DNA of 64,000 nucleotides, taken from the NCBI GenBank assembly GCA_002375695.1, contig DFMO01000003.1, forward strand, positions 265,466 to 329,465, written 5' to 3'. A program made the translations under genes and the position numbers. This stretch comes from Flavobacteriaceae bacterium UBA3591 (GTDB lineage Bacteria; Bacteroidota; Bacteroidia; Flavobacteriales; Flavobacteriaceae). Each line of letters opens with the position of its first letter. Position 1 is the stretch's first letter. Below are positions 18,096 to 26,098 of the stretch, piece by piece. The notes below the pieces were generated by a model. The model was given only the letters and a program-made list of their open reading frames with translations, had not been told where the DNA came from and did not search any database.

Positions 18096-19940
18096 ATGGG
18101 ATTAGTTAATGCAAAGGAAGTTGCAAAGGCAATAAACGTTGATAAATACGGCTTTCTGGGTACATTTATGGGTTGGTCTTTTATGAAGCTTTTAAATATC
18201 ACTACCCTCAATAAAATTTACGACCGAAATAAGCATTTAGAAAATTTAAAATTTATAAATGCGTTAATAAACGAGTTTGAAATTAAGTTTGAAGTTCCCG
18301 AAGAAGATCTAAAACGAATTCCAAAAACAGGTGCTTTTATTACAATTTCAAACCATCCGTTGGGGGGTATTGACGGCATTTTGCTTCTAAAATTGCTTTT
18401 AGAGCATCGTCCCGATTTTAAAATTATTGCAAATTTTTTACTACACCGTATTGAGCCTTTAAAGCCATACGTAATGCCCGTAAATCCTTTTGAAACACGC
18501 AAAGATGCTAAATCGAGTATTGCCGGTTTTAAAGCCGCAATTAACCATTTGCGCGAAGGGCATCCCTTAGGAATTTTTCCCGCCGGCGAAGTTTCAACTT
18601 ATCGCGACGGAAGGCTTTTGGTAGATAAGCCTTGGGAAGAAGCCGCTATGAAGCTGGTAAAAAAAGCCGAAGTACCCGTAGTACCTATTTATTTTCACGC
18701 AAAAAACAGCAAGCTTTTTTACCATTTGGCAAAAATGAGCGATACCTTACGCACCGCCAAATTACCTTCAGAATTGCTAACCCAAAAGGAGCGATTAATT
18801 AAAGTGCGAATAGGAAATCCTATTTCGGTTCAAGACCAAAAAGACCATGAATCTATTCCACTTTTTACAGATTTCTTACGAAGAAAAACATACATGCTCT
18901 CTAATGCTTTTCAGAAAAAGAAATTATTAGATAACATTCCAAAAACACTAAAATTTCCAAAACCGCCTAAAAAAATTGCAGGCCCTATTCCGTTAAAAGC
19001 AATGGAGGTCGAAATAGAAAAATTGCGGGAAAATGATAAAAGGTTACTAATAAGCAAAAACTACGAGGTTTTTTTGGCCGAAGCAAAATCAATACCGTAT
19101 ATTCTTCAAGAAATTGGTAGACTGCGCGAAATAACCTTTAGAGAAGTTGGAGAAGGCACCAACAATAGCACAGACTTAGACAAATTTGACAGCTATTATC
19201 ACCACATGTTTCTTTGGGATAACGAAGCTAAAAAAATGGCAGGCGCATATAGAATGGGTCTGGGTTCCGAAATTTATCCGCGGTTTGGGATTGATGGGTT
19301 TTATTTGCAAGATTTATTTAGATTCGACCCAGAATTGTTTGAAATGATGAGCCAATCTATAGAGATGGGTCGCGCCTTTATTATAAAAGAATATCAATTA
19401 CGCCCTATGCCTCTATTTTTACTTTGGAAAGGAATAGTACATACTACTTTACGATTCCCAGAACATCGCTACCTAATTGGCGGGGTAAGTATTAGCAATA
19501 AATTTTCAGAATTTTCAAAAGGGTTAATGATTGAATTTATGAAATCTAATTATTACGACCCCTATATTGCCCAATACATTAAACCCAAAAAGGAGTATAA
19601 AGTAAAACTAAAAGACGCCGATAAAGATTTTATTTTTGACGAAAGTGAAGCCGATTTAAATAAGTTCGATAAAATAATTGACGAAGTTGAACCAGGCAGT
19701 TTAAGGCTCCCGGTGTTAATTAAAAAGTACATAAAACAAAATGCAAAAGTAATTGCGTTTAACGTAGACCCCCTCTTTAACAATGCCGTGGATGGGCTAA
19801 TGTACATACGTATTGCCGACTTGCCCGAAAGCACTGTAAAACCTGTAATGGAAGAGTTTCAGGCAGAGTTAGAAACAAAGTATTCCGATAAAAACAACCA
19901 AAACGACAGCCTCGAAAACATAGAAGAAAACCTACAGTAA
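18096..19940 (+). CDS. Two-domain acyltransferase, OlsF/GlsF-like aminolipid synthase
   Basis: 614 residues made of two acyltransferases. Residues 60-260 are a PlsC-type O-acyltransferase with SNHPLGGIDG (85-94) and the FPAGEVSTYR (161-170) acceptor motif. Residues 320-520 resemble the OlsB-type GNAT N-acyltransferase (LREITFREVGEG, then DLDKFDSYYHH, and AGAYRMG). This architecture matches bifunctional OlsF of Serratia and Flavobacterium, and the fused form of the glycine-lipid enzymes GlsA/GlsB, which N-acylate an amino acid with a 3-hydroxy fatty acid and then O-acylate it. Predicted product: a phosphorus-free membrane aminolipid (ornithine or glycine lipid); the amino acid cannot be told from sequence. 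The C-terminal 100 residues are charged and less conserved. Confidence 0.75.
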   Translation: MGLVNAKEVAKAINVDKYGFLGTFMGWSFMKLLNITTLNKIYDRNKHLENLKFINALINEFEIKFEVPEEDLKRIPKTGAFITISNHPLGGIDGILLLKLLLEHRPDFKIIANFLLHRIEPLKPYVMPVNPFETRKDAKSSIAGFKAAINHLREGHPLGIFPAGEVSTYRDGRLLVDKPWEEAAMKLVKKAEVPVVPIYFHAKNSKLFYHLAKMSDTLRTAKLPSELLTQKERLIKVRIGNPISVQDQKDHESIPLFTDFLRRKTYMLSNAFQKKKLLDNIPKTLKFPKPPKKIAGPIPLKAMEVEIEKLRENDKRLLISKNYEVFLAEAKSIPYILQEIGRLREITFREVGEGTNNSTDLDKFDSYYHHMFLWDNEAKKMAGAYRMGLGSEIYPRFGIDGFYLQDLFRFDPELFEMMSQSIEMGRAFIIKEYQLRPMPLFLLWKGIVHTTLRFPEHRYLIGGVSISNKFSEFSKGLMIEFMKSNYYDPYIAQYIKPKKEYKVKLKDADKDFIFDESEADLNKFDKIIDEVEPGSLRLPVLIKKYIKQNAKVIAFNVDPLFNNAVDGLMYIRIADLPESTVKPVMEEFQAELETKYSDKNNQNDSLENIEENLQ

Positions 19941-19976
19941 AAGTTAAAGAATTTACATAATTAAAAGGTTTCCAAA

Positions 19977-20729
19977 ATGGTTGCATCAAACATAGATGAG
20001 GTTATTACCTTGTTGGATAGAATTATAGAAGCTGAATGTGCGCAAAATTCGTGCATGGCGTATTTCCCTATTTTGTATAGAAAAGTAACCGTACGAATTA
20101 AAGAAGGCATACATAATAACGAGTTTGAAAATAACCAGCGTATGGAAAAACTCGACGTATTATTTGCCAATAGATATATTGATGCGTACGCCTGCGCACA
20201 AAAAAACCATCCTTACACTAAAAGTTGGCTTACCGCCTTTAATGCCGCAAAAACTAGTAAGTATTTAATTATGCAGCATTTGCTTTTGGGCATTAACGCT
20301 CATATAAATTTAGACTTAGGTATTGCAGTTGCCGAAACCGTTATAGATGACAATGAATTGGCCGATTTCGAAAACGATTTTAATAAAATAAACGAAATAT
20401 TAGCCTCCATGGTAGCCGATGTTGAATCAAAAATAATTTCGGTTTCACCACTTTTTGGTTTATTGGACAAATTAGGAAAAGGTCGTGAAGATAAACTCGT
20501 TAATTTTAGTATTAACATAGCACGCGATGGCGCTTGGCTCTTTGCCAATCAATACTTTTACTCACCCAATAAAGATGAATCCACTAAAAAACGCGATCAA
20601 TCCATTGCAAAGCTTGGTTCAAAATTGATTACGCATAAAAGTTGGCTGCTTAGGTATTTAATAAAAACAATACGGTTTTTTGAAAAAAAAGATGTGAGCT
20701 ATATTGTAAAGGTTTTAAAAGCAGCATAA
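19977..20729 (+). CDS. Conserved helical protein, probably DUF5995 family
   Basis: 250 residues, soluble and predicted all-helical. The YFPILYRKVTVRIKEGI segment (about 28-44) and the HLLLGINAHINLDLGIAVAE segment (about 100-119, with paired His and Asp) are the strongest features. They resemble the DUF5995 family, a proposal made from memory. His and Asp at these positions could form a metal or hydrolase site, but this is not demonstrated. It lies 36 bases after the two-domain acyltransferase on the same strand and ends in a strong terminator, so it is probably co-transcribed and might act on the same lipid. Confidence 0.6.
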   Translation: MVASNIDEVITLLDRIIEAECAQNSCMAYFPILYRKVTVRIKEGIHNNEFENNQRMEKLDVLFANRYIDAYACAQKNHPYTKSWLTAFNAAKTSKYLIMQHLLLGINAHINLDLGIAVAETVIDDNELADFENDFNKINEILASMVADVESKIISVSPLFGLLDKLGKGREDKLVNFSINIARDGAWLFANQYFYSPNKDESTKKRDQSIAKLGSKLITHKSWLLRYLIKTIRFFEKKDVSYIVKVLKAA

Positions 20730-20762
20730 AAAAAGCCTTTGAAAATTTCAAAGGCTTTTTAT
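20728..20762. terminator. Bidirectional terminator after the DUF5995-like gene
   Basis: A near-perfect palindrome with arms AAAAAGCCTTTGAAA (20730-20744) and TTTCAAAGGCTTTTT (20746-20760), A-rich before and T-rich after, between convergent genes. Confidence 0.8.
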
Positions 20763-20767
20763 GTTTT

Positions 20768-21106
20768 TTAGAACCATCCTTTTCTCCCTACTTGGTAGGT
20801 TTGGTAAAATTCTTCGTCGGTTTTGGTAAGATAAATTATCCCTTCAATTAGCGGGATTATACCTCCAATTCCACAAGTAACAAAGGTTATTACAAGTTGA
20901 ATTATCCCTTCTTTGGTATATCCTAAAATAAATTTATGGATGCCTAAAGAGCCAATTACAATTGCCAAAACCCCTGCAAGTATTTTTTTGTTTTCTTGAC
21001 CGTGGGTAGCCTGGTTCCAACTTTCGGTAAATTCATTGGCGCTCTTTTTTGCTTGTTCTTCAAAGTTACTTTTTGTGCTATCGTAACCTGTATTTTGTTC
21101 TTCCAT
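20768..21106 (-). CDS. TM2 domain protein
   Basis: 112 residues. The first 40 are polar (Asn, Glu, Lys, Ser), then a TM2 domain: a lone helix around LAGVLAIVIGSLGIHKF, the short turn with IHKFILGY that links the helices, and a second helix GIIQLVITFVTCGIGGIIP, ending with YLTKTDEEFYQTY. TM2 proteins sit in the cytoplasmic membrane; in bacteria their role is unknown. It ends 6 bases beyond the shared terminator and has 48 bases before the VOC gene. Confidence 0.85.
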   Translation of the reverse strand: MEEQNTGYDSTKSNFEEQAKKSANEFTESWNQATHGQENKKILAGVLAIVIGSLGIHKFILGYTKEGIIQLVITFVTCGIGGIIPLIEGIIYLTKTDEEFYQTYQVGRKGWF

Positions 21107-21154
21107 TTTGTTATTTAGTTAATTTTTAAAAGCGGTTTAAAAGTATCAAAAAAA

Positions 21155-21541
21155 TTATAGAAAAGCGCTATCAATAGGTTCCCAAAGTTCAATTTTATTA
21201 CCCTCGGGATCTAAAATCCATCCAAATTTACCGTACTCAAATTCTTGCATTTCGCCTACTACAGTTACCCCTTCATCTTTTAAAACTTTTAAAAGTTCTT
21301 CTAGGTTTTCTACACGATAGTTAACCATATAGTCTTTCTCGCTTGGCGAAAAATACTTGGTGTCTTCTGCAAAAGGGCTCCATTGGGTTGAGCATTTGTT
21401 CCCTTTTTCATCTTTCCACCAAAAAGTACATCCGTATTCATCGGTATTTAATCCCAAGTGGTTTTTGTACCATTCTTTTGTCTTTTTGGGGTCTTTGGTT
21501 TTAAAAAACACCCCTCCTATGCCTGTAACTCTATTTTTCAT
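21155..21541 (-). CDS. VOC family (glyoxalase/bleomycin-resistance-like) protein
   Basis: 128 residues forming the two beta-alpha-beta-beta-beta units of a vicinal oxygen chelate monomer. The GIGGVFFKTKDPKKTKEWYKN opening is split here as GIGGVFFKTKDP and KKTKEWYKNHLG; the end has FGWILDPEGNKIELWEP with the metal-ligand Glu. The usual first ligand (His or Gln at the start of strand 1) is not obvious, so the metal site may be incomplete or the protein may bind a ligand without catalysis. Its start lies inside the 3' end of the dehydrogenase gene (11-base overlap), which indicates one transcript. Confidence 0.85.
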   Translation of the reverse strand: MKNRVTGIGGVFFKTKDPKKTKEWYKNHLGLNTDEYGCTFWWKDEKGNKCSTQWSPFAEDTKYFSPSEKDYMVNYRVENLEELLKVLKDEGVTVVGEMQEFEYGKFGWILDPEGNKIELWEPIDSAFL

Positions 21542-22487
21542 TTTGATTGTTCTTAAAAGTTTTTATAATCTTTTGGGCAATAACTGTAGCGAGTTTCTCT
21601 TTGCTTTCAAAGGTCCAACCCGCAATATGCGGACTTAAAATTACATTGTCCATTGCAAAAAGTTCATTTAACGAAGCCGGAAGATTATCTGAATCAAAAA
21701 GTGTTTCAAAAGAAAGTTTTTCATATTCTAAAACATCTAGGCCGGCGCCTAAAATCTTTCCCGATTTCAATGCCGCCACTAAATGGGCGGTAACTACACT
21801 TTTACCCCGCGCGGTATTTATAAACCAAATAGGTTTTGCAAAGGCATTAATAAATTCTTGATTAACCATTTTATTGGTTAAAGGCGTCCAAGGCGTGTGT
21901 AAACTTAAAACATCAACCCTTTGCTGAAGTTCCTTTAAAGAGACTTGTTTTGCATTTTTATCTCCTACATTTTCTTGAATATCATAACAAAGCACCTCAC
22001 AATCGAACCCGCTAAGCTTTTTTGAAAATGCCTTCCCCATATTGCCATAACCAATGATACCCACCGTTTTTCCGTCCAGTTCTATTCCACGGTTTGCTTC
22101 GCGATTCCACAAGCCGTTTTTAACCTCTTTATCGGCCTTATTTAACTTGTTGAATAGCGAAAGAAGCATCCCAAGCGCATGTTCGCCCACAGCGTTTCTA
22201 TTGCCTTCTGGGGCGGCAATAAGTTTTATGCCGAGCTTTTCGGCGTAATCGATGTCGATACTTTCTAGTCCCGCACCCACGCGGGCAATAAATTTTAAGT
22301 TTTTAGCTGCGTTTAGAAAGTCTTTATCAATATTGAACCGACTGCGAATTACAATACCATCGTATTTTGAAATAATTTTCTCTGTTTCAGCTTTAGAAAT
22401 TTTATAATTTTCTTCGTTATTAAAGCCGGCATTAGTAAGCATATCTAGCAATAGCGGATGATTTCTATCAAGGTGAAGAATTTTCAT
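21531..22487 (-). CDS. D-2-hydroxyacid dehydrogenase (SerA-like)
   Basis: 318 residues from the ATG at 22487. NAD-dependent reductase or oxidase of 2-hydroxy acids. Catalytic and cofactor signatures seen: RVGAGLESID, the Rossmann motif VGIIGYGNMGKAF, the catalytic Arg in INTARGKSVV, the Glu in LDVLEYEK and the His in LSPHIAGWT. The length (no ACT domain) fits short SerA-like enzymes, so 3-phosphoglycerate or another hydroxy acid is possible. The open frame could begin at a TTG five codons earlier, but a -7 element (22500-22507) overlaps it, so I use 22487. The gene is followed by the VOC gene with an 11-base overlap. Confidence 0.88.
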   Translation of the reverse strand: MKILHLDRNHPLLLDMLTNAGFNNEENYKISKAETEKIISKYDGIVIRSRFNIDKDFLNAAKNLKFIARVGAGLESIDIDYAEKLGIKLIAAPEGNRNAVGEHALGMLLSLFNKLNKADKEVKNGLWNREANRGIELDGKTVGIIGYGNMGKAFSKKLSGFDCEVLCYDIQENVGDKNAKQVSLKELQQRVDVLSLHTPWTPLTNKMVNQEFINAFAKPIWFINTARGKSVVTAHLVAALKSGKILGAGLDVLEYEKLSFETLFDSDNLPASLNELFAMDNVILSPHIAGWTFESKEKLATVIAQKIIKTFKNNQNEK

Positions 22488-22499
22488 ATTCAATTTGTG

Positions 22500-22507
22500 C
22501 AAATTTA
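22500..22507 (-). promoter_or_regulatory. -7 element of the D-2-hydroxyacid dehydrogenase operon
   Basis: TAAATTTG on the minus strand, 12 bases before the ATG at 22487, implies a very short leader. No ideal -33 TTG is seen, and it overlaps the end of the lipoprotein gene. Confidence 0.4.
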
Positions 22508-23029
22508 TTCGTGTGAGTTTGGATTTGCCTGGGGGTACGGAATCACATCTCTTTCACTCAAATTTGATATTTTATAATATTTTACAGCACCTTTTTCTTC
22601 ATATGAAATTACTGCTTCATTTTCCTGTAGTGAAAAAGGAAAAGAATTGGAAAAGGTGTTTTGAGCTTCGTTTAGGGGATTGCTATCCATTACCACGTCT
22701 CGTTGTGCAGTATTTCTAAGGTAGCCAACATAGGTGGTAGGACTGGCAGCTGTATTTTTTGCTTTGAGTTTGTGATTTCTAAAGTAAATATATTTTATTA
22801 ATACTTCTGGATTTAACCCTTTTAGTACAATATATACATTAGTGCCTGTGCCGCCTTCTTCTACACCAGCAATCCAGTTTTGGTAGTATGCTTCGGTAAT
22901 TTTAAAAGGTGGATTTTTAACCAAGGGTTTATCGTTACTTGTATTTTGAGTTCCGCCACAATTTGAAAAGCTAAGCAATACAAAGCATACCGAAAAGAGG
23001 ACTATAAAAGGTTTTAATCTATTTTTCAT
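22505..23029 (-). CDS. Lipoprotein of unknown function
   Basis: 174 residues. Signal peptide residues 1-23 (MKNRLKPF, then VLFSVCFVLLSFSNC) end in a lipobox with Cys24, followed by GGTQN, so the mature protein is lipidated and exported. The mature part has a strand-rich segment with two repeated-looking hydrophobic stretches (VYIVLKGLNPEVLIKYIYFR and VISYEEKGAVKYYKISN). I do not recognise the family. It ends 18 bases before the start codon of the dehydrogenase and is separated from atpG upstream by a terminator, so it is probably transcribed alone. Confidence 0.7.
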   Translation of the reverse strand: MKNRLKPFIVLFSVCFVLLSFSNCGGTQNTSNDKPLVKNPPFKITEAYYQNWIAGVEEGGTGTNVYIVLKGLNPEVLIKYIYFRNHKLKAKNTAASPTTYVGYLRNTAQRDVVMDSNPLNEAQNTFSNSFPFSLQENEAVISYEEKGAVKYYKISNLSERDVIPYPQANPNSHE

Positions 23030-23056
23030 TTTTTAAAATTACACATTTTATGCAAT

Positions 23057-23087
23057 AAAAAAGCCTTTCAAAAATTGAAAGGCTTTT
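23057..23087 (-). terminator. Terminator of the atp operon
   Basis: Minus-strand hairpin with arms AAAAGCCTTTCAA and TTGAAAGGCTTTT followed by a run of T, directly downstream of atpG and before the lipoprotein gene. Confidence 0.8.
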
Positions 23088-23110
23088 AAATATTTTAAAT
23101 ACGTTGTGTA

Positions 23111-23983
23111 TTAATTAGCTAAAGCTTCGGCACCACCAACTATTTCGAGAATTTCGTTTGTAATAGCTGCTTGTCGCGCTTTGTTGTATTGAAGTTTTAA
23201 TGAATCGCGAAGCTCGGTTGCGTTATCGGTTGCTTTGTGCATCGCTGTCATACGCGCACCGTGCTCACTAGCAACGCTGTCGCGAAGGGCTTTAAATAAT
23301 TGTGTTTTTAAACTCTTCGGGATTAAAGTTTCAACTATTTCTTCTTTTGAAGGTTCAAAAATATAAGAAACTTCATTATTAGCCTCCTGTCCTTCAATAG
23401 CTTTGGGTGGTAATATTGGTAAAAATTGCTCTGTTGTTACCAATTGAGTAGCCGCATTCTTAAAGTGATTGTAAACAAGTATAATCTTATCATAAGTTCC
23501 TTCAGAATATAAACTCATAAGTTTTTCGGCAATTTCTGAAGTAGTATCATACGATAGATTATCTAAGATATCATTATCATTTTCAAGAATTGTACCTGCC
23601 TTTTTTAGAATATCATTTCCTTTTTTACCAAGGGTCATAAAATCTACTTGTTTGCCGGCATATGATTGGGTTGCTAAGTTTCTAACTTGTTTTATAATGT
23701 TAGAGTTAAAAGCACCTGCCAAACCACGGTTACTTGTAATGGCAACGATCAAAACTTTATTAACCTCGCGTTGGGCTGAATATTTGCTTCCGCTATCTTC
23801 CCCAAGGGTTGCACTTAAATTTTGAAGAAGTTCGGTTAGCTTTTCAGAATAAGGACGCATTGCGGTAATAGCATCTTGGGCTTTTTTCAATTTTGCAGCC
23901 GATACCATTTTCATGGCACTGGTTATTTGCATCGTTGAACTTACCGATGATATTCTGTTTCTAATTTCTTTTAAATTCGCCAT
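23111..23983 (-). CDS. atpG: ATP synthase F1 gamma subunit
   Basis: 290 residues, the rotor shaft of F1. The N-terminal helix LKEIRNRISSVSSTMQITSA, the conserved MKMVSAAKLKKAQ segment and the C-terminal helix with AMHKATDNATELRD (paired coiled coil) are all present. Gamma is usually next to alpha; here a 373-base insertion with a four-helix-bundle gene separates it from atpA, leaving 37 bases of repeat DNA before atpG on the other side. ATG at 23981-23983. Last gene of the operon; beta and epsilon subunits (atpD, atpC) are not in the window, which is common in Bacteroidota. Confidence 0.96.
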   Translation of the reverse strand: MANLKEIRNRISSVSSTMQITSAMKMVSAAKLKKAQDAITAMRPYSEKLTELLQNLSATLGEDSGSKYSAQREVNKVLIVAITSNRGLAGAFNSNIIKQVRNLATQSYAGKQVDFMTLGKKGNDILKKAGTILENDNDILDNLSYDTTSEIAEKLMSLYSEGTYDKIILVYNHFKNAATQLVTTEQFLPILPPKAIEGQEANNEVSYIFEPSKEEIVETLIPKSLKTQLFKALRDSVASEHGARMTAMHKATDNATELRDSLKLQYNKARQAAITNEILEIVGGAEALAN

Positions 23984-23993
23984 TTCTCTAATT

Positions 23994-24013
23994 ATGAGTT
24001 ATGAGTTATGAGT
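23994..24013 (-). repeat. Heptamer tandem repeat, atpG side of the insertion
   Basis: Plus-strand reading gives ATGAGTT three times in a row, the last lacking its final T. It lies in the gap between the four-helix-bundle stop and the atpG start, and shares the sequence TTATGAGTTA with the repeat on the other side of the gene. Confidence 0.75.
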
Positions 24014-24020
24014 GCAGAGT

Positions 24021-24356
24021 CTAAGAATTTTTTCTTATCGAAACCAAAAATCTAATTAGCTCTTCACACTTTTTCTTCATATCTATAGGTACTTCTCTAC
24101 CAGTTGCCTCTAAAATTTCTAACCAAAACATTGTTTCGTCAGCCTCTTTGAGAGCAATACCAAATTTATTTTTAAAATCTTTTTTACTTACACCTCGTTG
24201 AGCTTCTCTAGTATTTGCGCCAATACTTGTACCACTCCTAAGTAATTGGGATGCCAATTGAAAATCCTTATTAGCCTTTAAAGTGTCGCAATATTTTACA
24301 ATATCGCATGCAAATGCAAAACTTTTAATTCTAATTGGACTATCATCTAACCCCAT
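24021..24356 (-). CDS. Four-helix-bundle protein (S23/IVP family)
   Basis: 111 residues, helical. The family signature LLRSGTSIGANTREAQRGVS (about residues 41-60) and KEADETMFWLEILEATGRE (about 74-92) identify the four-helix-bundle family first seen in 23S rRNA intervening sequences. Those proteins form homopentamers and may bind nucleic acid; their cellular role is unknown. In Bacteroidota they are scattered singly between genes, often bordered by short repeats, as here. The gene interrupts the atpA-atpG junction in the same direction and must be transcribed with the operon. The frame is intact. I infer a mobile or selfish insertion tolerated in an essential operon. Confidence 0.88.
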   Translation of the reverse strand: MGLDDSPIRIKSFAFACDIVKYCDTLKANKDFQLASQLLRSGTSIGANTREAQRGVSKKDFKNKFGIALKEADETMFWLEILEATGREVPIDMKKKCEELIRFLVSIRKNS

Positions 24357-24378
24357 TATTCAAATTCAGAGTCTATAA

Positions 24379-24417
24379 TTATGAGTTAAGAGTACATTCA
24401 TAACTCTTAACTCATAA
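24379..24417. repeat. Inverted repeat, atpA side of the insertion
   Basis: Fifteen-base perfect inverted repeat: TTATGAGTTAAGAGT (24379-24393) and ACTCTTAACTCATAA (24403-24417), with a 9-base loop. It lies between the four-helix-bundle gene start and the atpA stop. The left arm resembles the heptamers at 23994-24013. Confidence 0.85.
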
Positions 24418-24424
24418 CTAAGAA

Positions 24425-26005
24425 CTATTTCTTGTATTTCGCAGAAACATCTGCAGCAACACTTGTCATTACATCAATCGCGTTATCAGTAAGTTTTCCT
24501 GATTTTAGCGTATCTAAGGTATCTCTGTGCTTTACATTAAGTAATTCGAGATAGTCTTTTTCAAATTCTTTAATTTTCTCAACAGGCACATTGCGCATTA
24601 GGTTTTTAGAACCTGCGTATATTACCGCAATTTGATCTTCAACCGTATATGGATCGTTTTCAGATTGCTTTAATATTTCAACGTTACGCTTCCCTTTTTC
24701 AATTACATTTAAAGTTGCAGCATCTAAGTCTGAACCAAATTTTGCGAAGGCTTCCAATTCACGGAAAGCTGCTTGATCCAGTTTTAAAGTACCTGCTACT
24801 TTTTTCATCGATTTAATTTGTGCGTTACCTCCTACACGCGATACCGAAATACCTACGTTAATAGCTGGACGAACACCCGAGTTAAACAAATCACCATCTA
24901 AGAAAATCTGTCCGTCGGTAATCGAAATTACGTTTGTTGGAATATAAGCCGAAACGTCACCTGCTTGAGTTTCAATAATTGGAAGTGCTGTTAGTGATCC
25001 TCCACCTTTTACAATTCCTTTTAAAGATTCTGGAAGGTCGTTCATTTCTTTTGCAATATCATCATCGGCAATAACTTTTGCCGCACGCTCTAACAATCTT
25101 GAGTGCAAGAAGAAAACATCTCCAGGATATGCCTCTCGTCCTGGTGGACGACGAAGAAGAAGCGATACCTCACGGTATGCAACTGCTTGCTTAGATAAGT
25201 CATCATAAACAATTAATGCCGGACGACCCGTATCGCGGAAGTACTCACCAATTGCAGCACCTGCAAATGGAGCGTATACCTGCATTGGCGCAGGGTCTGA
25301 TGCGTTTGCCGCAACAATAGTTGTATAAGCCATAGCACCTTTTTCTTCTAGTACGTTTGCAATGTTTGCAACAGTAGAAGCTTTTTGTCCAACAGCAACA
25401 TAAATACAGTATACAGGCTCACCTGCGTCGTAAAATTCTTTTTGATTCAAAATGGTATCAATACAAACAGTAGATTTACCAGTTTGACGGTCACCAATTA
25501 CAAGCTCACGCTGGCCACGACCTACGGGAATCATTGCATCGATAGACTTAATACCTGTTTGTAACGGTTCAGTTACCGGCTGACGATAGATAACACCTGG
25601 TGCTTTACGCTCCAAAGGCATTTCGTAAGTTTCTCCAGTAATAGGACCTTTACCATCGATAGGTTGTCCCAATGTATTTACCACACGACCAACAATACCT
25701 TCACCCACATTTAGCGATGCAATACGTTGTGTACGTTTTACCGTTGAGCCTTCTTTTACTTCTTTTGAAGGACCTAAAAGTACGATACCTACATTATCCT
25801 CTTCCAGGTTAAGTACAATACCTTCAAGACCACTATCAAAGGCTACCAATTCACCATATTCGGCGTTGGAAAGTCCGTAAGCACGAACAATACCGTCCCC
25901 TACGGTTAAAACAGTTCCTACTTCATCCAGGGAAGCTGTTGCTTCGAAACCTGTAAGTTGTTCTTTTAATATTGCTGAAACTTCAGCTGGGTTTACTTCT
26001 GCCAT
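24425..26005 (-). CDS. atpA: ATP synthase F1 alpha subunit
   Basis: 526 residues. Non-catalytic nucleotide-binding subunit of F1. N-terminal beta-barrel (1-95), nucleotide-binding domain with Walker A GDRQTGKST (about 170), the alpha signature around RRPPGREAYPGDVFFLHSRL split as RRPPGREAYPGDVF and HSRLLERAAK, and the C-terminal helical domain. Length and motifs are normal. ATG at 26003-26005 is preceded by three heptamer repeats (26009-26034). atpH precedes it by 93 bases; a four-helix-bundle gene follows it. Confidence 0.97.
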   Translation of the reverse strand: MAEVNPAEVSAILKEQLTGFEATASLDEVGTVLTVGDGIVRAYGLSNAEYGELVAFDSGLEGIVLNLEEDNVGIVLLGPSKEVKEGSTVKRTQRIASLNVGEGIVGRVVNTLGQPIDGKGPITGETYEMPLERKAPGVIYRQPVTEPLQTGIKSIDAMIPVGRGQRELVIGDRQTGKSTVCIDTILNQKEFYDAGEPVYCIYVAVGQKASTVANIANVLEEKGAMAYTTIVAANASDPAPMQVYAPFAGAAIGEYFRDTGRPALIVYDDLSKQAVAYREVSLLLRRPPGREAYPGDVFFLHSRLLERAAKVIADDDIAKEMNDLPESLKGIVKGGGSLTALPIIETQAGDVSAYIPTNVISITDGQIFLDGDLFNSGVRPAINVGISVSRVGGNAQIKSMKKVAGTLKLDQAAFRELEAFAKFGSDLDAATLNVIEKGKRNVEILKQSENDPYTVEDQIAVIYAGSKNLMRNVPVEKIKEFEKDYLELLNVKHRDTLDTLKSGKLTDNAIDVMTSVAADVSAKYKK

Positions 26006-26008
26006 TTT

Positions 26009-26034
26009 GATTTACGATTTACGATTTACGATTT
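26009..26034 (-). repeat. GATTTAC heptamer repeat before atpA
   Basis: Plus-strand GATTTAC is repeated three times, followed by GATTT, directly upstream of the atpA start codon on the minus strand (untranslated leader). Confidence 0.8.
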
Positions 26035-26098
26035 TAGATTATTTGCAAATCCAATTTCATAATACTATTTAAATGCACGCTTAAACCTGCGCGGTATT

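Noticed and set aside
23984..24424. Possible 23S rRNA intervening sequence, since the protein is of the S23/IVP family
   Set aside because: No rRNA sequence is near; the gene lies between atpA and atpG.
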